Of a DNA stretch of 37,681 nucleotides, positions 6,411 to 13,386 are shown piece after piece. Source of the DNA: a virus. A model generated the notes under the pieces. That model ran no database searches. It saw only the letters and a list, made by a program, of their open reading frames with translations, and was not told the DNA's origin. The position numbers were made by a program, and so were the translations under genes. The DNA lies in the IMG/VR virus record IMGVR_UViG_3300021420_000084, positions 1 to 37,681 of that record; one strand, written 5' to 3'. Position 1 is the stretch's first letter. Every line of letters starts with the position of its first letter.

Positions 6411-8039
6411 TCACCAGCCCACGGCCTTTCGGCTCGGTGGCTTCGCCGAGCCCCGGCGCATCACGCCGTCGACGGCCAGGACCAGGGCGACGATGCCATC
6501 GATGCGGCTCCCACTCGCCTGGCGCTTCGGCTTCACGAGCTCGATCCGCTCGAAACGGTCCTCCTTGCCTTCTACCGACATTGCATTCCACCTGGCCACC
6601 GGGTTGCCACCGTGGGTGATTTCCTTCGTCTTCAGCCAGTCAAGCAACTGACGGACCGGCGCGTTGAGCGCATACCCCTGTGACACCTGCACCGACGTCA
6701 GGCCGCGGTTCTCGAGCTGCTGGATGATCGGCGCAGCTGACCAGCGGTCGTAGTTGAGGTCGACGACACGAAAGGCCTTGCGATCCTCGTCGATCTGCCG
6801 ATAGACGTCGTCGTAATCGATGACCGCGCCCTCGCACGCGGTGATCCAGCCCTCCTCCACGAACCGCGAGACCGCGTTGTCGGTCAGCTTGTCGAGCGGC
6901 GCGACCATATCCGCCGGCAGCCAGAACCGCCAGAGCGCGAAATTGGCCAGATCGGGGAAGAGCCAGCACAACGAGGTCAGGTCGCTCGTCGCCGAGAGGT
7001 CGAGACCGCCGAAACACCGCTGCTTCGTCGCCCGACCGGCGAGCTCCTCGGGCGATTCCGCGGGTGCGCCGGCACAGGCGTCCCAATCCATCTCCGGAAT
7101 CAGGCGGGAACCTGCCTGCTGCCACTGATTCAGCCGAAACCGGCGGAAACTGTGCTCTTTCCGAGGGTCGTTACGCGCCTCGAGCGCCAGGTCGCGCAGC
7201 GAGCCGATGCTGAGGAACTTTCCGAGCGCGGGATTGGCCCAGCCCCAGTTCTTCTCATCAAACGGGTCGGCATTCATCGGCGTGTTGCGCTGAAAGACAA
7301 GCCGCCGAGGATCGAGAAGCGGGTTCGTGGCAACTCGCTCGCTATACTTGTGCTCGGCGAACGCCCACGCGTGCTGTACGTCGCCCGCGGTGCCGGCGCC
7401 GATGAGCAACGGCTGCATCCTTGCCCCGAAACCGTGGTGGAGCGCGTCCCAGAGTGCACCGTCCGGCTGCTCCTGGACCTCGTCGAAGATGATCCCCTGC
7501 GGATTCTGTCCGAGGTTGCCAGCGGCGTCGGCCGGGATGACCTGATAGAACGATCCGGTCGGCGAGTCGTAGAGTCGCTTTCCCTGTTTGTTGGACGTGA
7601 TCCGCCGCGACAGTATCGGCGACAGTTCCACCATCCGCTCGGCGACATTGAAGACGAGCTTGGCCTGATCCGTGTCGATCGCACAGCCATACACCTCGCT
7701 GCCTTCCTCGTCGTCGGCGACCATCAGGATCAGCGCGATGGCGGCGAGTATCTCGGACTTTCCGTTCTTCTTCGCGAGCTCGAGCCAGAGCACCCGATAG
7801 ACACGCAGGTAGCACTCGAATTCCTCATTCCACTCGACCAGCCCGAAGAGCGGGACGATGATCTCATCGCGCTGAAAGTCCTCGAGGACGAAGGGCTTGC
7901 GCGCCCATTGCCTTGTCTTCGTATGGACCAGGATCGACTCGATGACGCTGACGACGCGCTGGGCCCGCGGCGCGCACAGATGAGTGCCGACCTCGTGGCA
8001 GCCCTCGGCCGCCTTGTCACATGCCGGCGGTCGCGTCAC
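6411..8039 (-). CDS. terL: Terminase large subunit (ATPase and nuclease)
   Basis: At 542 aa it carries the signatures of the packaging motor. The N-terminal ATPase has a Walker A-like ELAKKNGKS (residues ~87-95), a Walker B GIIFDE (~182-187) and a coupling segment LLIGAGTAGD. The C-terminal RNase H-like nuclease has its first Asp in CFGGLDLSATSDLT (~342-355), a second acidic cluster AVIDYDD, and a third Asp in SRIDGIVALVLA. It resembles the HK97-type (Terminase_1) branch. It cuts concatemeric DNA and pumps it through the portal. The GTG at 8039 abuts an upstream stop as TGAGTGA. A slightly later start would not affect the domains. Confidence 0.96.
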   Translation of the reverse strand: MTRPPACDKAAEGCHEVGTHLCAPRAQRVVSVIESILVHTKTRQWARKPFVLEDFQRDEIIVPLFGLVEWNEEFECYLRVYRVLWLELAKKNGKSEILAAIALILMVADDEEGSEVYGCAIDTDQAKLVFNVAERMVELSPILSRRITSNKQGKRLYDSPTGSFYQVIPADAAGNLGQNPQGIIFDEVQEQPDGALWDALHHGFGARMQPLLIGAGTAGDVQHAWAFAEHKYSERVATNPLLDPRRLVFQRNTPMNADPFDEKNWGWANPALGKFLSIGSLRDLALEARNDPRKEHSFRRFRLNQWQQAGSRLIPEMDWDACAGAPAESPEELAGRATKQRCFGGLDLSATSDLTSLCWLFPDLANFALWRFWLPADMVAPLDKLTDNAVSRFVEEGWITACEGAVIDYDDVYRQIDEDRKAFRVVDLNYDRWSAAPIIQQLENRGLTSVQVSQGYALNAPVRQLLDWLKTKEITHGGNPVARWNAMSVEGKEDRFERIELVKPKRQASGSRIDGIVALVLAVDGVMRRGSAKPPSRKAVGW

Positions 8040-8150
8040 TCAGCGAGCGTAGCGCCCTTCGAGTTTCTCCATGCCTTCATCCTGCACTTCGTCGAGCAGA
8101 AGAGCGCCGTCTGGCGCCAAAAGCGAAAGGGCCGGCCGCAGAGTTTGCAC
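8040..8150 (-). CDS. Possible 36-aa ORF directly upstream of TerL
   Basis: A GTG at 8150, with AAGGG about nine bases upstream, opens a 36-codon frame (starting QTLRPALSLL, ending EKLEGRYAR) whose TGA overlaps the TerL start as TGAGTG. The acidic middle (LLLDEVQDEGMEKLEG) looks protein-like. The competing explanation is the strong hairpin at 8127-8164, which overlaps the start of this frame and could instead be a terminator or leader structure. Both readings are kept with low confidence. Confidence 0.3.
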   Translation of the reverse strand: MQTLRPALSLLAPDGALLLDEVQDEGMEKLEGRYAR

Positions 8151-8164
8151 CTGCGCCGGCCCTT
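8127..8164 (-). terminator. Long hairpin before TerL, terminator-like on the - strand
   Basis: A 15-base arm (8127-8141) pairs with a 14-base arm (8151-8164), leaving one bulged base and a 9-base loop. Each arm contains GGGCCGGC or its complement. On the - strand the stem is followed by TTTCGCTTTT, a weak T tract. That would make it an intrinsic or attenuating terminator between the 109-aa gene and terL. Confidence 0.45.
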
Positions 8165-8184
8165 GGCTGGATCCTCTCTCGAGG

Positions 8185-8514
8185 TCATACAGCGACTGGC
8201 GGCATCCAGGTCACGGTGATCTTCCCCTTCTTTGGGGCTGCGAGCGCGAAGACGCCGAGGGTCGCCATCCTAGTGATGCTGAGACGGCTGCCGCCCTGGG
8301 ATTGACCACCCACAGTGAACCCGAGCGCCGTCATGCGCGGCGCGTCCTTCTGGAACTCCTTCGCGTTCTTGTAGGTCTTCATTTGCGGCTGAGCGAGCTG
8401 GAACTCGGCCCGTGCGGCAGCCTGTTCGGCGCGAAAACCGACGACCGGGACGTATGGCACGCCCGCCTTCTTGGCAGCGAGCTGCGCCTTGAGATTCTGA
8501 GAGAAGTTCGACAT
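8185..8514 (-). CDS. Hypothetical protein between TerS and TerL, 109 aa
   Basis: The ATG at 8514 is chosen because of GGGAG nine bases upstream. It begins MSNFSQNLKAQLAAKKAG, then a mixed region with AEQAAARAEFQLAQPQ, a Lys-rich segment (MKTYKNAKEFQKDAPRM), and a beta-rich Gly/Ser C-terminus (LGFTVGGQSQGGSRLSI) ending in KITVTWMPPVAV. No family is recognised. The small and large terminase genes flank it, so a packaging or head role is plausible but unproven. A hairpin lies just downstream. Confidence 0.6.
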   Translation of the reverse strand: MSNFSQNLKAQLAAKKAGVPYVPVVGFRAEQAAARAEFQLAQPQMKTYKNAKEFQKDAPRMTALGFTVGGQSQGGSRLSITRMATLGVFALAAPKKGKITVTWMPPVAV

Positions 8515-8593
8515 GCGGTGCGCTCCCTTGCCTCGCCGGACCGTTGAATCCTGGCGAGCCATAGCGTAACAGGCGGTACCTACGAGAAGGTTG

Positions 8594-9070
8594 TCAGCTG
8601 AGCAGTTTTTCTAGCTCGCTCGGCGATTCGGGCGTCACCAGGACGCTCCTCGAGCTCGGCGTCAGCCCAAACTCCAGCCCGTACGACCGAACTACCGTCG
8701 CTTCCTGCCTGATCATCGCCACCAGCGGGTTTTTCACGCGATCAGTGGCATTTCCGTGCCGGCCGTCCACCAGAAACGCCGCGTCCTTCGTCGCCAGCGC
8801 CCGGAGGTGCCAGATCATCTCGTGGTGCATCGCGTAGTGCTCGCATAGCACGCCGAGCAGCGGTGCATCCGCCGGCGACAGCACTCGCGAGCCGCTCAGG
8901 CTCGCCACGATCGCGTTCCAGGCGAGCTGCGCCAGGTCGGAGAGCGGAAGCAGCGGCCTGATCTCGCCGTCGGCGATCACCGGCTCGTTCGGATTGAGCC
9001 TCGAAGGCCTCGTCTCACCCTTCAGGACGCGCAGTTTCGTCGGAGTCGGCCGCGGGCCCGGCTTGCTCAC
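8594..9070 (-). CDS. terS: Terminase small subunit, P27 family
   Basis: The start at GTG 9070 gives the typical P27 N-terminus: a Gly/Pro-rich SKPGPRPTPTKLRVLKGETR motif (the P27 family usually begins with such a basic GP-x-PTxLKxLxG element). Then come a Pro-rich stretch ending PLLPLSDLAQLAW, a helical core with LGVLCEHYAMHHE, an NPLVAMI segment, and a C-terminal GLTPSSR motif. At about 158 aa it is a normal length. An in-frame longer reading to 9331 exists but covers a repeat-rich stretch and is rejected. The product recognises phage DNA and hands it to TerL. The ~32-bp repeats just upstream are candidate binding sites. Confidence 0.9.
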   Translation of the reverse strand: MSKPGPRPTPTKLRVLKGETRPSRLNPNEPVIADGEIRPLLPLSDLAQLAWNAIVASLSGSRVLSPADAPLLGVLCEHYAMHHEMIWHLRALATKDAAFLVDGRHGNATDRVKNPLVAMIRQEATVVRSYGLEFGLTPSSRSVLVTPESPSELEKLLS

Positions 9071-9357
9071 GGTCAGAGTCTGCTCCCGGACCGAAAATCG
9101 CGCGATTCGGCCGCACATGATCAAAACCGGTCCACCGGTACCGACGATCGATGCTCGGCGGTGGTATACCCCCTGCCACCACCCGGCCTCGATTTTGCGA
9201 CCTCGGCGATCGCCCAGAGATCCCACCCAGATTTCCTGGGCGCCCTTGATTTTCAAGGGTGCCGTGCGGTCGGCACGGACGGCATCGATCCTGCCTGCCC
9301 GGGCGACGTCGTGAGTGCCCACCGTTGACACCAGGCGCCCTAGATTTCCGAGGCGGC
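9071..9357. other. Repeat-bearing non-coding stretch between terS and HNH gene
   Basis: No gene is supported here on either strand; the frame open upstream of terS has no ribosome-binding site and looks like extension. The stretch holds two of three ~32-bp direct repeats and several short inverted repeats, among them a 7-bp stem CCCTTGA/TCAAGGG at 9243-9259 and CCCAG/CTGGG at 9226-9240. Its position next to terS and an HNH gene is where many phages keep their cos or pac site. Confidence 0.5.
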
Positions 9358-9491
9358 CTAGATTCTGGCGCGGTCCTCGTCGCCGAACTGTCGCTTGTGG
9401 AGGATCACCTCAGGTCCGGCCTCGCCCATGACCACGCGGCGTGGTGCGCCAACCGTGCTACCCCTGGATTTCAGGCGGCCTCGATTCGCCT
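9226..9491 (-). repeat. Three imperfect ~32-bp direct repeats flanking the HNH/terS junction
   Basis: Copies lie at about 9226-9259, 9337-9370 and 9460-9491. On the - strand each reads roughly AATCnAGG, then CGCC, then GAAATCnnGGG, that is, two AATC half-motifs separated by a CGCC core. A lone half-motif (AAAATCGAGG) lies near 9188-9197. Spacings are about 111 and 122 bp. The third copy lies inside the HNH coding region. This resembles an array of protein-binding sites rather than a coding repeat. Confidence 0.55.
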
Positions 9492-9786
9492 CGGCCTGTG
9501 ATTTGCGGTCGTGGCAAGGTTGGCAAGCGCCGGCGAGGTTGCTGTCATCATCCGATCCGCCTTCCGACCTCGGAACGATGTGATCGACTGTCGTCGCTCG
9601 TCTCGTGTGACAGAGATAGCAAAGGCGATCTCGCTTGAGGATGCGTCGAACTGTGGTCGTCCAACCTGCGGGCATGGTGTGGTCTTTGTTCCAGGTCGGT
9701 CGTTTGTGCGCCTCACAGAAACCACCACCCGGGATGAGTTCGCTGCAGCCAGGTTGCCGACATGGCAGTGTCGGTCGGTTAGCCAT
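9358..9786 (-). CDS. HNH endonuclease next to terminase
   Basis: The ATG at 9786 (preceded by GGCGAGG, overlapping the upstream stop by eight bases) gives 142 aa. Two zinc-type Cys pairs are visible: C56-x2-C59 (LCYLCHTRR) and C88-x2-C91H (GACQPCHDRK). Between them lie D68H69 of VDHIVPRSEGG and N83 of DDSNLAGAC, the HNH core. The N-terminus adds further Cys/His (CRQPGCSE, FCEAHK). HNH proteins beside terminase genes are often required with TerL for cos cleavage in other phages; that is known of the arrangement, not shown here. The C-terminal tail is unusual and carries repeat-like DNA. Confidence 0.9.
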   Translation of the reverse strand: MANRPTLPCRQPGCSELIPGGGFCEAHKRPTWNKDHTMPAGWTTTVRRILKRDRLCYLCHTRRATTVDHIVPRSEGGSDDDSNLAGACQPCHDRKSQAEANRGRLKSRGSTVGAPRRVVMGEAGPEVILHKRQFGDEDRARI

Positions 9787-10318
9787 CCTCGCCATCGGCT
9801 GCCAGGCGTTGATCGACGGCGACGCGCAAGGCTTGTGCCGCCTCTGACGCCGGCTTCTGCAGGTCGATGATCGACACACGCGCTGAGGTGGGATCGCTCA
9901 GCGCGCGGCTGAGTGCCGCGTCGTACGTGCGCCAGGTGAAGGCGAGCTCGGCGATGACCGCATTGCTTGGTGCGCCGGCATGTGAGACCTCTTCTTTTGC
10001 CTCACCGAGCTGCGCCTCGACGATCTCGACACGCTCAAGCCGCCAAATGCCGAGAATCGACGAAAGCGGGATCGAGTTTGTGCCGCCGACGCTCTTGTGC
10101 TCCCATCCGGGCGGACTCCAGGTCTCGCAGAAGAGCAGATTCTCGTCGTTCGCGAACACAAAGGTGCCGGTGCTTCGGTGCTTGTTGAAATCGCGCTCCC
10201 AGGAGAGGATTTCGGGCCGATCGTGCCAGCCGCTGAGGTAGCGTGCATCGACCCACTCGATTTCGAGCGCATCGCCCGGCAGCAGGTTCAGATTGACGAT
10301 GGCGTCCTGGGTGATCAT
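9779..10318 (-). CDS. Hypothetical protein, 179 aa
   Basis: I do not recognise this protein. It starts with ATG at 10318, shortly after the methyltransferase stop, and ends over the HNH start. The first ~90 residues are a soluble mixed alpha/beta region with several Trp residues (IEWVDARYLSGWHDRPEILSW) and a strand pair TGTFVFANDENLLFCETWSPPGW. A conserved-looking SILGIWRLERVEIVEAQ strand-helix follows. The C-terminal ~60 residues are helical and Ala-rich. There are no membrane spans or zinc motifs. It is in the early leftward operon between a DNA methyltransferase and an HNH nuclease. Confidence 0.7.
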   Translation of the reverse strand: MITQDAIVNLNLLPGDALEIEWVDARYLSGWHDRPEILSWERDFNKHRSTGTFVFANDENLLFCETWSPPGWEHKSVGGTNSIPLSSILGIWRLERVEIVEAQLGEAKEEVSHAGAPSNAVIAELAFTWRTYDAALSRALSDPTSARVSIIDLQKPASEAAQALRVAVDQRLAADGEDG

Positions 10319-10328
10319 GCCCTTTCCC

Positions 10329-10964
10329 TCAAATGACCTTCGCGACGCGCTGCTCAGCCAGCTCGACGTCGGATGGATCGATCTCGATGCCGATGAACTG
10401 ACGTCCGAGCTCTGCAGCCGCTACCAGCGTCGTGCCACTGCCGGCGAACGGGTCAAGAACGACGTCGTGCACCCGTGTCGACGAAGCGATGCACCGCGCG
10501 GCGAACTGTTGCGGCATCGGCTCGAATCGCGCCTCCGTGAATACGGTTTTGTGCGCCCAAACGGGTGATTTCGTCATTCCAGTCGGCTCGTAGCGTGCGT
10601 GTTGGTCCTTGGCGAGCAAAAACAGCCGATCGAGCGGTCCGTTGCGATAGTCGAGGATGATTTCGCGCGCCAGCAGCCATCCGTCGTCGGTGAGCGCGAA
10701 AGCGACGCGGTACGGCATTCCGACGACGCCGCCAGTGCGTGAATCGCCGAGATTGAGCCAGAGCGTGGCGTCAGGACGCGTTACACGCCACACCTGGCGG
10801 AAGATCGCGACCAGGTGCTCGATGTACTCCTCAGGCGTCGACTCACGACCGAGTGTGCCGCCGTATTCGACAATTGGCCAAAACGGCGGCGCCGTGACGA
10901 CCGTCTGGACGCTCCCGCCAGCGAGCGTCGGCAATATCTCGAGAGCGTCGCCGCAGTGGATCAT
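10329..10964 (-). CDS. DNA methyltransferase, N4-cytosine/N6-adenine type
   Basis: From ATG 10964 (211 aa) the order of motifs is that of beta-type amino-methyltransferases. The start MIHCGDALEILPTL (nucleotide-binding strand) is followed by the catalytic motif IV at residues 24-29, here TAPPFW. A LWLNLGDS segment comes next, then the AdoMet-binding motif I DPFAGSGTT near the C-terminus with LGRQFIGIEIDP. The catalytic motif is usually [DNS]PP[YFW]; the first position here is Ala, which may reduce activity or change base preference. A longer in-frame ATG exists at 11066 but overlaps the upstream gene. A 12-codon ORF (10961-10999) ends on this start as ATGA. A likely role is protection of phage DNA from host restriction. 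Confidence 0.87.
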   Translation of the reverse strand: MIHCGDALEILPTLAGGSVQTVVTAPPFWPIVEYGGTLGRESTPEEYIEHLVAIFRQVWRVTRPDATLWLNLGDSRTGGVVGMPYRVAFALTDDGWLLAREIILDYRNGPLDRLFLLAKDQHARYEPTGMTKSPVWAHKTVFTEARFEPMPQQFAARCIASSTRVHDVVLDPFAGSGTTLVAAAELGRQFIGIEIDPSDVELAEQRVAKVI

Positions 10965-11001
10965 CGTTTGACCGCGAGAATCGGGGTTGCCTTCGGCATT
11001 A

Positions 11002-11376
11002 TCAGGCGGTCCCAACCAGGCCACGGCGCGTCGCCTCGGCCAAGGCATCGTCAGCGGCGCGTTCAATGAAGTGGTCGTAGCTGTAGGTGCAGACCGGATC
11101 GGTGCAAAACTCCTTGTGCTTCGCGTTCGCGTAGCAGATCGGACACCGCTCGGTGCCGTCGGGGTTGTCCATCATCACGTCGATCCCACCGATCCGCATG
11201 ATCTGAGACAGGATCGCGTTGTGTGCTCCCATCAGCGGCTCGAAGTTTTCGGCCTCGCCGTGGTCGGCCACCATCTTGCCCATGACCTCCGGGCCGCTCT
11301 TGGCGACGAAGCGGTACAGGCCACGCTCTCGGATCGCCTCGCGGAGCGACTCCCAATGCGGTTGACAGAACTTCAT
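11002..11376 (-). CDS. Conserved-type phage hypothetical with Cys/His metal motifs, 124 aa
   Basis: The ATG overlaps the upstream TGA as ATGA. The protein opens MKFCQPHWESLREAI, has a middle helix and a GAHNAILSQI segment, then C-terminal Cys clusters CPICYA and FCTDPVCTYSYDHF that could bind zinc. Similar short proteins with an N-terminal CQPHW and C-terminal Cys pairs are common in actinophage early operons, with no assigned function that I know of. It lies between another zinc-type small protein and the methyltransferase. Confidence 0.72.
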   Translation of the reverse strand: MKFCQPHWESLREAIRERGLYRFVAKSGPEVMGKMVADHGEAENFEPLMGAHNAILSQIMRIGGIDVMMDNPDGTERCPICYANAKHKEFCTDPVCTYSYDHFIERAADDALAEATRRGLVGTA

Positions 11377-11774
11377 ACGTCTGGCCCTCGGTCCATGGCT
11401 CGCTCAACCGTGTCGATCGCAAAGTGGCCATCAGTCGCGTAGTAGACCAGTTGGCAGGGGTCGCAGACAGCATCCGCGTACTCGGCGCTTTCCACGCTGC
11501 CCTGACACTTCGGGCATCTGCCGTCGCGAACCTCGTGCCACGCAGCCACCAGAACGTGAATGTCATCGAGGCCAAGTGCGACCCACACCGGGTAGAGCGG
11601 ATGCGTCCAGTCCGCTTTCGAGGCGAGCGGTTCCTTGCCGTCGCCACCCTTGAGCCGGTCGATCTCCGAACGCAGCCGTGTGACCTCACCGGCAAGCTCC
11701 TGGGCGATGGCCTCCCAGCCCGGAAAGCCCTCCTCCGTGGGCCTGATAAGTTGCTCGGTAGTCGGGGTTCTCAT
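11373..11774 (-). CDS. Small protein with coiled coil and CxxC pairs, 133 aa
   Basis: The ATG at 11774 shares its A with the previous TGA (TGATG). The N-terminal third contains a short coiled coil (ELAGEVTRLRSEIDRLKG). The central part is Trp-rich (HPLYPVWVALGLDD, AWHEVRDGRC) and leads into a zinc-ribbon-like region: CPKC, then about 17 residues, then CDPC (RCPKCQGSVE and VCDPCQLVYY). No family is recognised. The zinc ribbon suggests nucleic-acid or protein binding in the early leftward operon. Confidence 0.7.
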   Translation of the reverse strand: MRTPTTEQLIRPTEEGFPGWEAIAQELAGEVTRLRSEIDRLKGGDGKEPLASKADWTHPLYPVWVALGLDDIHVLVAAWHEVRDGRCPKCQGSVESAEYADAVCDPCQLVYYATDGHFAIDTVERAMDRGPDV

Positions 11775-12019
11775 CACCAGAACCAAAACACGAGGAAGGC
11801 GGCGACGAGGATCACGAACATGTGCCGCAACATCCGCGCTCCCTCGTCAGAGAGCCACTCGAGACGGACACGCTCATCAGGTGCGCCGTCGTGGAAGTGT
11901 CGGAGCCAGCGCGAGCTGCCGTCGTAGCGCGTGTAGAGCGTTGTGCCGTTGGCGAAGCGCCCGCCATCGCCGTGCGGCGGATTCCTGCGGTGGTAGAAGC
12001 GCGATCGCTGGTCCTTCAC
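11774..12019 (-). CDS. Small tail-anchored membrane protein, 81 aa
   Basis: The GTG at 12019 overlaps the TGA of the VRR-NUC gene (GTGA). The first 60 residues are basic and Gly/His-rich (FYHRRNPPHGDGGRF, SSRWLRHFHDGAPDER). The extreme C-terminus is one hydrophobic span (MFVILVAAFLVFWFW) with no residues after it, so it is predicted to be tail-anchored with the body in the cytoplasm. There is no known family. A role in membrane-linked exclusion or host takeover is possible but has no direct support. Confidence 0.65.
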   Translation of the reverse strand: MKDQRSRFYHRRNPPHGDGGRFANGTTLYTRYDGSSRWLRHFHDGAPDERVRLEWLSDEGARMLRHMFVILVAAFLVFWFW

Positions 12020-12453
12020 TTGCGGAGCTCGCGCTCGATCGTGCCGTCGTGCCAATGCGACGGTCGCCAGATCCACGCTTCGGCGCCGGCGTCACGAAAC
12101 GCCTGCAGCCAGGCAATCTGCTCGACCGGCACTCGAGCAGCATTGTCGGCCTTGAGCTCGACGACCAGGAGCCGACTGCCTTTGGTCATCACGAGGTCAG
12201 GGAAACCGGCGCCATCTGCGCTCACAGGTGTGCGCATGCCGCGACTGGTCATCGCCGGCCGAAAGTGCGCGATCCTGAAACCGTAGACGCGCGCCAAGCC
12301 TGGCTTGCTCTTCGAGCCGACGACGCAGTCGTACAGCTGCTGCTCCGACATGTGAAGGAAGTGCCGACCGGCAGCGGCGGGGATGGCGCGAGGGATAGCG
12401 CTACCGCTGACAGTTGAGATTACGCCCGGCCGGCACTCAGATAGGGAGCTCAT
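12016..12453 (-). CDS. VRR-NUC domain nuclease, 145 aa
   Basis: The PD-(D/E)xK core is clear: GAGFPDLVM with Asp at residue ~86, VVELKAD with Glu99 and Lys101, and a following Gln in VEQIAWLQ (~112), ending in WRPSHW as in stand-alone phage VRR-NUC proteins. The start at ATG 12453 overlaps the previous TGA. A shorter start at MSEQQLYD (12351) would match the domain edge better but lacks a ribosome-binding site. VRR-NUC proteins often act as structure-specific nucleases such as Holliday-junction resolvases. Here it sits in the recombination operon downstream of RecT and RecB homologues. Confidence 0.85.
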   Translation of the reverse strand: MSSLSECRPGVISTVSGSAIPRAIPAAAGRHFLHMSEQQLYDCVVGSKSKPGLARVYGFRIAHFRPAMTSRGMRTPVSADGAGFPDLVMTKGSRLLVVELKADNAARVPVEQIAWLQAFRDAGAEAWIWRPSHWHDGTIERELRK

Positions 12454-12938
12454 GCGACGAGTAGCCAGAGTTGCGCTGGCGATCTGCCGGCGCCGCGTTG
12501 GATGTTGCAGCGCAGATGCGCGAGGGCGACGTTGGACGGCTCGTGTGTGCCTTTGCCGTGCTTAGGTGAAAGCGGGATCAGATGGTCGATGCTCTTCGAC
12601 AGTGGGTCGGGGTATGCAGTTTCCCACCGCACCCGACCGCCGCAGATGTGGCAACGACCGTGGCAGCGGTCAAAGATCTCTCGCAAGGAGACTGACGCCA
12701 CAAACGCACCGATCTTCTTTGTGCGGCGCGTCCGCGAATACTCGGGGTGCTCGTGTGAGCAACGCCTGTTGGCTTCGCGCACCTTCTCGGGGTTGGCAAC
12801 CCGCCAGTGGGTGCTCCTCTCGAGCATCTCCTCTCGATGCGCGAGGTAGTACCGGCGATTCCTTTCGCGAATCGCCTCCGGATGATTCGCCACATACCGG
12901 CGGCTTCGCGCTCGCTTGAGCTCGAGATCTACGCCCAC
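12450..12938 (-). CDS. HNH endonuclease with basic helical N-terminus
   Basis: The first good start after the previous gene's stop is GTG 12938, giving 162 aa. Residues 1-75 are very Arg/Glu-rich (KRARSRRYVANHPEAIRER and HRVAN-type repeats of the form ANPExxRExNRR), a DNA-binding spacer seen in many phage HNH proteins. The nuclease domain has CHICGG (C96, C99), SIDHLIPLS (D118, H119), N136 of EPSNVALAH and HLRCNIQRG (H141, C144). It is probably a homing-type or recombination nuclease. It lies between a conserved hypothetical and the VRR-NUC gene. Confidence 0.87.
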   Translation of the reverse strand: MGVDLELKRARSRRYVANHPEAIRERNRRYYLAHREEMLERSTHWRVANPEKVREANRRCSHEHPEYSRTRRTKKIGAFVASVSLREIFDRCHGRCHICGGRVRWETAYPDPLSKSIDHLIPLSPKHGKGTHEPSNVALAHLRCNIQRGAGRSPAQLWLLVA

Positions 12939-12939
12939 T

Positions 12940-13386
12940 CTAGGCGACGCCGCTCGGCACGAGTGAGGGGTCGAAAGGGCGCGCGGCATCTTCTGCGATC
13001 CGCTCCTCCGCCGTCTTGCGATGTGGCTTTGTTGACGCCGCCTCGTCGAGTGGCAGCTGCGGCGTACCCTTCGCCTCGTCGTCGAGCTTCTTCTGCTCCT
13101 CAACACGACGCCGCGTCTCGGCCAGGATGCTCTCGACGGCGCCTTCGTCTGCGAACGCCGCCTCGACGACGTTCATCACATGTACCCGCGTCAGTCCGCC
13201 GTCCGTGTCCTTGATCGGGTCGAAGCGAACCTTGCTGACGGAGAGCTTGAGGATGACGACGCAGGTCGACTCCAGCGCCATCTCGACAGGGTCGAGTTTG
13301 AGCGGATCGCGCAGACCGCCGGCTGCGCCGGGGATCTCGATACCGACACTCAAAACGTCGTGCGCCTCGAAAGCGGTCAGGGTCAT
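12940..13386 (-). CDS. Conserved-type hypothetical following RecT, 148 aa
   Basis: The ATG overlaps the RecT stop as ATGA. The N-terminal ~75 residues form a beta-rich domain: MTLTAFEAHDVLSVGIEI, GGLRDPLKLDPVE, CVVILKLSVSKVRFDP and GGLTRVHVMNVVEA. This pattern recurs in phage recombination operons without a known activity, as far as I can recall. The C-terminal half is a charged helix (ETRRRVEEQKKLDDEAK) and a disordered Lys/Pro tail. The tight coupling suggests function with RecT or with downstream nucleases. Confidence 0.7.
   Translation of the reverse strand: MTLTAFEAHDVLSVGIEIPGAAGGLRDPLKLDPVEMALESTCVVILKLSVSKVRFDPIKDTDGGLTRVHVMNVVEAAFADEGAVESILAETRRRVEEQKKLDDEAKGTPQLPLDEAASTKPHRKTAEERIAEDAARPFDPSLVPSGVA

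Noticed and set aside
9071-9331. N-terminal extension of TerS in the same frame
   Set aside because: It runs through the direct-repeat array and lacks a ribosome-binding site. The P27 family normally begins at the Gly/Pro-rich motif found just after GTG 9070.
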